Below are positions 1-5,297 of a DNA stretch of 5,297 nucleotides, one piece after another. The notes beneath the pieces are model-generated. The model saw nothing but the letters and a program-made list of their open reading frames with translations. It was not told the origin of the DNA and ran no database searches. Source of the DNA: Elusimicrobiota bacterium (GTDB lineage Bacteria > Elusimicrobiota > Elusimicrobia > FEN-1173); contig PMLF01000253.1 of the NCBI GenBank assembly GCA_003158755.1, positions 1 through 5,297 of the forward strand, written 5' to 3'. The number at the start of each line of letters is the position of its first letter. The stretch's first letter is position 1. A program made the translations under genes and the position numbers.

Positions 1-219
1 GCTACTGTCCAATTTCAGCGAACCGTCCTGCAGCCAGGCGTTTTCGTCCTCGTTTTCCCCGATGTAGTTGTAGGTGGTGGTGTACGGTTCGGTGTAGGAA
101 GTGCTTCCGTCGATGGACTGCGTGGAAACTTCCGTCGTCGTCGTCTTCATCTTCGCCTGGCCGGCGATGACGATGTAGGTCTGGGTGGACCACGTCTCCG
201 TCACGTTCTGGAAGCTGTC
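1..219 (-). repeat. Module 15 (73 residues visible, cut by window edge)
   Basis: DSFQNVTETWSTQTYIVIAG, AGQAK at 148-162, then QSIDGSTSYTEPYTTTYNY. The loop GENEDENAWLQDGSLKLD is still open at the left edge, so the closing motif and the rest of the gene lie outside the window. Confidence 0.92.
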
Positions 220-3200
220 CGTTGTGACGGTGTGAATTTCGTAAGAAACACCCGACGGGGCGACGAAGCCCCCGCCCACGGCCCGTAGATAGGGAGGGTT
301 GCTCCCGTCCAGTTGACCGAGGACCCGGCCGTTGTCCTTGACGAACGTTTTGGCGTCCTGGCCGTACCCCTTGTAGGTGTAGACGATCTGGTACGGATCG
401 GTCACCGAGACGCTGTCGTCCCAGGTCGTGGCCACCGAGGTCATGGTCATCACGTCCATCTTGGCTTGCCCGCCGACCACGATGAAATGCTGCGAGGACC
501 ACGACTGCGTCACGTTGCCGAAGAAGTCCGTGGTCACGGAATAAATGGGATAGTCCGAGTCGCTTAGGGAACCCGTCGCGTTCACCGCTTCCAGTCCGGT
601 CCCTTCCTCCAGCAGATGCCCCGCCATGCCCGGATTGGCCTTGATCCATGCGTCGGCCTGCGCGGCCGAAGCGTCGGGGCTCAATTCCGTCTCCCCCGCA
701 TAGGCGTAGACCATTTTATAGGGGAAGGTCGTCGAAACGGTTCCGTCGGCGGAATTTGTCACGGACTCCGTGACCACCGATTTTATCTTGGCCTGCCCGG
801 CCACCACAGTGAACTCCTGGCTGCTCCAGCTTTGGGTCACGTTTCCGAAGGCGTCGGTCGTCGTGGTGTAAACGGCGAAAGACCTCCCGGAGGGAGCCGA
901 CGGCAGCGTGTTGGAAAACGTTCGTCCGAAAGCGGACACGGTCACAATGAACGGGCTCACTTCGACGGATTTCAAATGGCCGATCTTGCCCGGCTCCGAT
1001 TCCTCGTAGGTATACGTCGTCACGTAAGGGGCGGTGACGCTGGAGGAGCCGTCCACGGTGTGGGAAGTGGATTCGGTGGTCGAGGACACCAACTTGGCCT
1101 GGCCCGCGATGATCCCGTAGGTTTGGGACGTCCACGATTCCGTGACGTTCCCGAAAGCGTCCGTCGTCTCGGTGTAAATGGCGTAATTCATCGAGCCCGC
1201 CGTCACGGTAAAGGAAATCGGGATGCTGATGGGGCCGAAGAAGGGAACATCGATGTCGATCGAGCCTGAGATGTCCACCCGCACGCCGCCGCCGGAAGGC
1301 GGCGTGGGAACGGGGTTCACCGCCACCACTTGAACATCGTGGAGCCGTCCGACGTGGCTTCCGTCCGGTCCCACCATGGGATGGCCGTTCTCGTTCACGA
1401 TCCATTGGGAATAATCGTCGTTCACGGCGCCTTCGCCGTCGTAGTTGTAAACCATCATGTATGGGTGGGTAATGGACGTGCTTCCGTCCGCCGAATACGA
1501 AACCGATGAGGAGGTGACCGTCTTGAGTTTCGCCTGCCCCGCGATGATGGTGAACGTCTGATCCGAGACCGAGTACGTTAGTCCGGCGAACGGGTCCGTC
1601 GTCAAGGTGGAAGTCTCAACGGCGCTGCCGTTGACCACGTGTCCGGACGCATCCTTTTGGCCGCCAACGGAAATCAAACGCCCGGTGGTTTGGTCATACT
1701 CGTAGTAGGTCGTGGGGGACACCCCCAACAGTTCCGTATGGGTCCCGTCGACGGAGTCCGAGGTGCTGATAAGAGTCGTCGAACTGGTCAGTTTGGACTG
1801 CCCGTTGACCACGTCGTACACCTGATGAACAACCGTCTGGCTGGTGTTCTGGAAAAAGTCGGTGCTGTTCGTCGTGACCTGCGGGTCTGAAACGTCGATC
1901 AAGTGCCCGGCGATCCGGCGACCCTTGTTGCCGTCCCCCTCGAGCCAGGATGAAACCTGGTCATCCGTGGCGTTCGCCGGCAACCCCATCCACTTAAGGA
2001 CGTCGGCCTTGGTGGCCGCGGGCTTCAGCTCGTTCTCCCCGGCGTAGGTGTTGGTGATCGTATAGGGAATCGTGTGGGACGTGGACCCGTCCACGCTCGA
2101 AGACAACATTTCCGACGTGGTGGTCTTAACCTTCGCCTGGCCGGCGACGATCACGAACGTCTGGGTCGACCAGCTCTGGGACACGTTCCCGAACGCGTCC
2201 GTCGTCACCGTGTAAATCGCGTACGAATCTCCCGAGGGGGCCGTGAACTGAGGATTCATCTGGGTGGAGATCACCGCCGCGTTTTGGCCGACCGTCCGAT
2301 ATTGGTTCGAGATTTCCTGCGGAAGGTTCAGCGTGACCTCATCGGCGTCGGCCGTCCCTCCGGAGGAGGTCTGGCTCGTCAGGACCAAGGAAGCGCCGAC
2401 CAGCCCGTATTGGCGGGTGACGTGATCCCACGCGACGCTCCCGTCCGATCCCCCCTCGAAAGTATCTTCCTGGACTTTATAGGAGGTCAGCTGGTTCCCG
2501 GTGTAGGTGTACGTCACGGAGAAGCTGACGTCTTGGATCTGTCCCGTGACGGGGTCCAATTGTTGGCCCGTGCCGGTCATCAGCGTCAGCCGCCCGCTTT
2601 TGTCTTGGTAGAGGGATAGGCACCAGTCCGTTTCGGCGCCGCCCTCGTTCATCGATATGGAGAGGATCGTTTTTTGGAGGCCGTCCACCATCCCCTCGGA
2701 CGAGCAGCAGATCATTCCGGTGATCAGGTTCCCCGACTTATCCGTGATCTCGTAGGAGATCACCCCCCCGCTCACCGCATCGAACTTGGTGCCCGTACCG
2801 TCGATCCCCAAGAGACCCGGAAGGTTGGCCGCGGTGACTCCCAGCTTCGCGAAAGCGGCGGCGGCGTCCCCCGGACTCGCGAGGGCCGCGGAAAGCAGAC
2901 GGCCCGTCGTCGGGTCGTAGGTATAGAGGGTGACGTAAGGGCTGGTGACCGAATGGGAACCGTCGACCGACCACGTCTCGGACGACGTGATCGCCGCCAT
3001 CAGCTTCGCCTGGCCGGTGCCCGCGTGGACTTCGAAATCCTGAACGGTGACGCTGATCGTGACGCTGCCGAAGGGATCCGTCGTCTTGGTGACGACGGTG
3101 GGATCCGAGACCCCGTTCATGTGACCGACGGTGCTGCCGGAGGAAGGATGGCCGTCTTCAAGGTCGATCCAGGCGTGGAAATCGTTGTTCGACACCCCTT

Positions 3201-5297
3201 CACCGTCGTAGGTGTACGTCATGGTGTAGGGGTTCGTCACGCTGGTCGAACCGTCCGCCGAGAGGCTGCTGGAGCTGTTGGTGACCGACTTCAATTTTGC
3301 CTGACCGGCGATCACGATATACGTTTGGTCGGCCTCGCTGTCCGTCGTGCCGCCGAACGGATCATTCGATTCGGTCTGGACGATGATGGCTCCGAAGACG
3401 TGTCCATCTGGACCCACCCCTCCCCCCGCCGCGATCAATTGACCCTTTGGGTTGTATTCGTAATAGGTCGTATAAGAGGAGAGAAGGTGGCTCGTGGTCC
3501 CGTCGATGCCTTCGGTGGTGGACGTGGTCGTCTCGGCGCTCATGAGCTTGGACTGGCCGATGGACGGCAGAACGGCGAACGATTGCACCACCACCGTCGT
3601 CGTTTTATTCTGGAACGCGTCGAACGAAACCGTCGTGACGGTCGGCGTCGCGGTCCAGGTCTCCACGAGCAACCCCACCCGCGACCCGTAATATCCCTTG
3701 CCGGTGACCGGCAGATGCGTGATCGGGTTCTTCCGCACCCCCCCGACCAAGCCGTAATAACTGTATTGAATGAGGTCCGTGCGGGATTCGGAGGTGGAGC
3801 CGTCCACGTTCAGGGAATAGGAATGGGAGGTGACGGTGTTCAACTTCGCTTGACCGGCGACGATGATGTAGGTCTGGTCGGACCAACTCGTGGTCACGTT
3901 TCCGAACGCGTCCGTCGTCACGCTGACCACCGTGACCGAGGATTCGCCGTTCATCCGACCCACGCTGCTGGTCTTCTTGGGACGTCCTTTGGCGTCGAGG
4001 GCCAAGTAACCGTCCTTCTGCCATTGGACGCTGTTTTCGTTTTCCCCGTCATAGGTGTAGGTGACGGTATACGACTGGGTGACGGTGTGGGAACCGTCCA
4101 CAGACCAAGAGTCGGAATGGGTCGTGACGGTGTCCATTTTGGCCTGACCGGCGACGATGACGAACGTCTGGTCCGCCGTCGTCACGGTGACGTTCCCGAA
4201 CACGTCCGTCGAGGTCGTGACGACTTCCACCGCGCCGTTCGGCCCCGTCCCCACCACGCCGCCGACGAGACAAAGGTGGCCCACCGTGCTCGTTCGGTCG
4301 GGGTGGCCGTCCTTATCGGCGTCGACGATCCATTGGGAATAATTCGTCGCGTTCTCGCCGTCGTAGTGGTACGTCGTCACGTAATCCGCGGTGGTGGAGG
4401 TGCTATCATCCACGCCGATGGTCGTCGAATGGCTGGTCACGGTTTGGAGCTTCGCTTGGCCGGCGACGATCTCATACACCTGGTCCGCCACGGCGACCGT
4501 CACAGCGCCGAACGCGTCCGTCGTCGTATTCGTCACGACGATGTCCGCCGTCAACCCCTGAGGCGTCGTCCCGTCGCTCTTAAACAGCTCGTCTCCAGTG
4601 GTCTTGTCCCTCAAAACTCCCTGCACGCTCGCCGTTTGCCCCAGAAAGGTCTTTAGATCCTTCCTGTCCAGCGTATACGCTCCCGTTTTCGAGTCCTCGC
4701 TCCACGCCGCTGCGAAATTCGCGTGCCCCGAATCTCCCCAATATCCATATACCATCGTATAGGGCGCCGTCACCGTCTCCGACCCGTCCACGCTATACGT
4801 CGTCGAGCTGTTCGTCACCTGACCCAGTTTCGCCTGGCCGGCCACGATCACGTAGATCTGGTCCGCCACCGCCACGGTCTCCGACCCGAACGCGTCCGTG
4901 GTCGTCGACGTCACTTTTACGTTTGAAGTCAACACCGGTTTCCCGTTGGAATCCAGCACGACGTTCCCGTTCGCGTCCCGTTCCACGCCCTGCACGCCTG
5001 CCATCTGCCCCATGAACGACGCCTTCTTCGCACTGTCCTTCGTATACCCGCCCTTCCCGTCCGGACTCCACGCCTCCACCGCTTTGTGGCTCAAGTCCTC
5101 TCCCCAATAGGAGTAAACCATCGTATACGCCGCCGTCACGGTCTGCGATCCATCGATGCTGTACGTCGTCGAGCCGTTCGTTACCTGTCCCAGCTTCGCC
5201 TGCCCCGCCACTATCGCATACGTCTGGTCCGCCACCGCCACCGTCTCACTCCCGAACGCGTCCGTCGTCGTGCTCGTCACAATGACGTCCGACGTCA
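1..5297 (-). CDS. Internal fragment of a giant tandem-repeat protein, RHS/YD-like, probably surface or secreted (partial at both ends)
   Basis: One minus-strand frame is open across the whole window: 1765 full codons, no stop, with the start beyond the right edge and the end beyond the left. The translation is 15 in-frame copies of a module with the core motifs TTDAFGN, QTYVIVAGQAK, VDGSTS and PYTxTYxYDGE, interrupted by one 215-residue insert (local residues 804-1018, counted from the right edge). It is rich in Thr, Ser, Val, Gly, Asp and Tyr, and has four Cys. I saw no signal peptide, membrane helix or enzyme motif, but the termini are missing. Several modules carry Y-x-Y-D-x-x-x-G-R-L motifs, as in RHS/YD-repeat proteins. 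I infer a beta-rich extracellular protein, such as an adhesin, fibre or toxin-like shell; the function is unknown. In-frame Met codons exist, but nothing marks one as a start. Leu TTA is absent, and CTA and TCA occur about five times each. Confidence 0.96.
220..528 (-). repeat. Module 14 (103 residues)
   Basis: DFFGNVTQSWSSQHFIVVGG with GGQAK at 460-474 (Gly replaces the first Ala). The DGS motif is degenerate (TWDDSVSVTDPY), followed by QIVYTYKGYG and a basic/acidic loop closing with VLGQLDGS. APSGVSYEIHTVTT leads into module 15. Confidence 0.9.
529..855 (-). repeat. Module 13 (109 residues), helical loop
   Basis: DAFGNVTQSWSSQEFTVVAG, AGQAK at 787-801, then NSADGTVSTTFPYKMVYAY. The loop AGETELSPDASAAQADAW looks helical and closes with MAGHLLEEG. 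The YAGE-x-EL-x-P-x-A pattern and AGHL closing are shared with module 9. Confidence 0.92.
856..1161 (-). repeat. Module 12 (102 residues)
   Basis: DAFGNVTESWTSQTYGIIAG, AGQAK at 1093-1107, then HTVDGSSSVTAPYVTTYTY. The loop is short and charged (EESEPGK), closing with IGHLKSVEVS. A hydrophobic stretch (PFIVTVSAFG) and APSGRSFAVYTTTT lead into module 13. Confidence 0.92.
1162..1596 (-). repeat. Module 11 (145 residues), with Pro/Gly linker and hydrophobic strand pair
   Basis: DPFAGLTYSVSDQTFTIIAG, AGQAK at 1528-1542, then SADGSTSITHPYMMVYNYDG. The loop EGAVNDDYSQWIVNENGHP closes with SHVGRLHDV. An added segment of roughly 45 residues then precedes module 12, making this the longest module apart from module 8. 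Confidence 0.92.
1201..1314 (-). other. Pro/Gly hinge followed by alternating hydrophobic beta-like segment
   Basis: PVPTPPSGGG (1285-1314) looks like a flexible hinge. About 28 residues follow that alternate hydrophobic and small or polar side chains, including DISGSIDIDV and GPISIPISFTV around a VPFFG turn. This pattern fits a pair of beta strands. It is too broken by Pro, Gly and Asp for a normal membrane helix. It occurs only here in the window; module 12 has a shorter hydrophobic stretch (SPFIVTVSAFG) at the same place. Confidence 0.6.
1597..1860 (-). repeat. Module 10 (88 residues), QSK type with RHS-like end
   Basis: DFFQNTSQTVVHQVYDVV, NGQSK at 1792-1806, then SVDGTHTE and TTYYEYDQTTGRLISVGG (RHS/YD-like, 1660-1707). 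Like module 6 it has QN after the opening, the QSK core, a short length and the YYEY ending, and it is followed by a DPF/SADGS module. Confidence 0.9.
1861..2199 (-). repeat. Module 9 (113 residues), helical loop
   Basis: DAFGNVSQSWSTQTFVIVAG, AGQAK at 2131-2145, then SSVDGSTSHTIPYTITNTY. The loop is longer and looks helical: AGENELKPAATKADVLKW, then a second acidic Trp-containing stretch (DDQVSSWLEGDG), closing with RRIAGHLIDVSD. Its loop resembles that of module 13. Confidence 0.92.
2200..3078 (-). repeat. Module 8 (293 residues), interrupted by a large insert
   Basis: Opens with DPFGSVTISVTVQDF. The core is AGTGQAK (3004-3024), two residues longer than usual. SWT-type and PYVT motifs follow (TWSVDGSHSVTSPYV), then YTYDPTTGRLLSA at 2887-2925. 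The regular module ends there. About 215 unrelated residues follow before the array resumes with APSGDSYAIYTVTT and module 9. Confidence 0.88.
2242..2886 (-). other. Non-repeat insert of about 215 residues inside module 8
   Basis: This stretch has none of the module motifs and is three times the usual variable loop. It begins with an Ala-rich, probably helical part (SPGDAAAAFAKLGVTAANL). The middle has two similar DKSG-(N/R)-L turns (2725-2742 and 2587-2604), a Cys pair (2704-2709) and a third Cys (2620-2622). It then has an RHS-like YTYTGNQLTSY strand and a Ser/Gly/Asp-rich end. It may be a separate folded domain displayed by the array. I do not recognise the family. Confidence 0.75.
3079..3363 (-). 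repeat. Module 7 (95 residues)
   Basis: DPFGGTTDSEADQTYIVIAG, AGQAK at 3295-3309, then SADGSTSVTNPYTMTYTYDG. The loop is EGVSNNDFHAWIDLEDGHP and closes with STVGHMNG. DPF in place of DAF, SADGS in place of SVDGS and the loop all pair it with module 11. Confidence 0.92.
3364..3621 (-). repeat. Module 6 (86 residues), QSK type with RHS-like end
   Basis: The shortest module. It opens with DAFQNKTTTVVVQSF, has IGQSK (3547-3561) in place of AGQAK, then GIDGTTS, and ends in TTYYEYNPKGQLIAAGG, an RHS/YD-like motif. Gln in place of Gly after DAF, Ser in place of Ala in the core and this ending are all shared with module 10. Confidence 0.88.
3622..3912 (-). repeat. Module 5 (97 residues), divergent second half
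   Basis: The first half is standard: DAFGNVTTSWSDQTYIIVAG, AGQAK at 3844-3858 and NVDGSTS. The second half lacks the PYT and YDGE motifs and reads IQYSYYGLVGG, then a basic, Tyr-rich stretch (VTGKGYYGSRVG), then a Thr/Val strand. Confidence 0.88.
3913..4206 (-). repeat. Module 4 (98 residues)
   Basis: DVFGNVTVTTADQTFVIVAG, with AGQAK at 4138-4152, then SWSVDGSHTVTQSYTVTYTY. The loop GENENSVQWQKDGYLALD closes with SSVGRMNG. The SWSVDGSH stretch is shared with module 8, and the loop aligns without gaps to the last visible residues of module 15. Confidence 0.92.
4207..4518 (-). repeat. Module 3 (104 residues), transitional type
   Basis: DAFGAVTVAVADQVYEIVAG still has the AVADQ form, with AGQAK at 4450-4464. 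The second half changes to the YHYDGEN form that dominates further on. The variable loop reads YSQWIVDADKDGHP and closes with STVGHLCLVGG. It contains the only Cys outside the insert (codon 4270-4272). Its loop is most like those of modules 7 and 11. Confidence 0.92.
4306..4323 (-). other. Possible calcium-binding loop, D-A-D-K-D-G
   Basis: The loop of module 3 has D-x-D-x-D-G, the spacing of acidic residues found in EF-hand and dockerin-type calcium loops. The same place in modules 7 and 11 keeps only EDGHP and ENGHP, so the full pattern occurs once. Calcium binding is an inference from the motif alone. Confidence 0.35.
4519..4896 (-). repeat. Module 2 (126 residues), AVADQ type
   Basis: DAFGSETVAVADQIYVIVAG is almost identical to module 1, with AGQAK at 4828-4842. 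SVDGSETVTAPYTMVYGYWG follows, then AAAWSEDSKTGAYT and FLGQTASVQGV. The pair keeps its similarity even through the variable part, unlike most neighbours. Over 120 aligned bases (4801-4920 against 5161-5280) I count about 20 mismatches by hand. Confidence 0.92.
4897..5262 (-). repeat. Module 1 (122 residues), AVADQ type
   Basis: Opens with DAFGSETVAVADQTY. AGQAK lies at 5194-5208, followed by the SIDGSQTVT and YTMVYSYWGED motifs. The variable part has a Trp-containing stretch (VEAWSPDGKGGYT), then FMGQMAGVQGV, which aligns with the GH closing motif of other modules. Two Asn/Asp-Gly turns follow (RDANGN and LDSNGK). It is the closest relative of module 2. Confidence 0.92.
5263..5297 (-). repeat. 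Tail of the module upstream of module 1 (cut by window edge)
   Basis: The first residues in view read TSDVIVTSTTT and lead straight into DAFGS of module 1. They match the end of module 1 itself (TSNVKVTSTTT before DAFGS of module 2). This shows that at least one more module of the same type lies beyond the right edge. Confidence 0.8.

Noticed and set aside
2..649. Minus-strand open frame of 215 codons shifted from the main frame
   Set aside because: Its product is Arg/Gly/His-rich low complexity. The main frame across the same bases gives clean modules 13-15.
616..1405. Open frames of about 220 codons on both strands in other phases
   Set aside because: They give Arg/Gly/His-rich products typical of out-of-frame reading of GC-rich DNA, and they overlap modules 11-13, which are convincing in the main frame.
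2701..2763. Internal Met codons as a start of a separate gene downstream of the insert
   Set aside because: The frame is open on both sides, there is no intergenic gap, and I saw no convincing ribosome binding site tied to any Met.
2674..4656. Plus-strand open frame of 660 codons
   Set aside because: It lies codon-on-codon opposite the repeat gene. Its stops would be Leu TTA/CTA and Ser TCA codons on the minus strand, which that gene nearly avoids, so a long antisense frame is expected. Its product is Arg/His/Gly-rich with no recognisable domain.
1..5297. Frameshift or gene break suggested by uneven module spacing
   Set aside because: All 14 spacings between module openings (258 to 879 bases) are multiples of three, and the translation keeps its motifs from edge to edge.
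1..5297. CRISPR array or non-coding satellite repeat
   Set aside because: Repeat units are 258-879 bases, imperfect at DNA level, in frame, and vary largely at synonymous positions, which indicates a protein repeat.

Overview
The window holds one thing: an internal piece of a very large protein-coding gene on the minus strand. Read leftward from the right edge, with codons on + positions 3k+1 to 3k+3, the frame is open from edge to edge. It has 1765 complete codons and no stop; neither the start nor the end of the gene is in view. A frame this long cannot be open by chance, and the translation confirms it: it is a tandem array of one recognisable module. There is no intergenic space, RNA gene, promoter, terminator, mobile element or CRISPR array.

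The module is about 84 to 145 residues long. In order it has a TT-D-A-F-G-N opening, a T-x-S-W-S-x-Q (or V-A-V-A-D-Q) stretch, a strand ending in the near-invariant AGQAK, a Thr/Ser-rich stretch, V-D-G-S-x-S, PYT-x-TY-x-YDGE, a variable loop with a Trp and often D-G-H-P, a V-G-H-L/M closing motif, and a Val/Thr-rich strand into the next module. I count 15 modules, numbered 1 (right, N-terminal side) to 15 (left, C-terminal side, cut by the edge), plus the tail of one more at the right edge. Spacing changes are all multiples of three, so the frame is kept throughout. Some modules end in RHS/YD-repeat-like motifs (Y-x-Y-D-x-x-x-G-R-L).

Layout from N to C terminus: modules 1-2 (4519-5262) are a closely related pair of the AVADQ type. 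Modules 3-7 (3079-4518) shift to the SWS type. Module 8 (2200-3078) carries a non-repeat insert of about 215 residues with three of the four cysteines. Modules 9-15 (1-2199) continue the array, with a Pro/Gly linker and a hydrophobic beta-like segment in module 11. Modules four apart resemble each other in their variable parts (3/7/11, 6/10, 8/12, 9/13), which suggests growth by duplication of four-module blocks.

The residue make-up (Thr, Ser, Val, Gly, Asp and Tyr rich, almost no Cys, no membrane segment seen) suggests a beta-rich extracellular or surface protein. Function is unknown. The organism cannot be named from this window. The GC-rich, codon-biased coding and giant repeat protein suggest a bacterium. 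From memory, similar giant repeat proteins occur in uncultured phyla such as Omnitrophota and Elusimicrobiota, but that is a weak guess.
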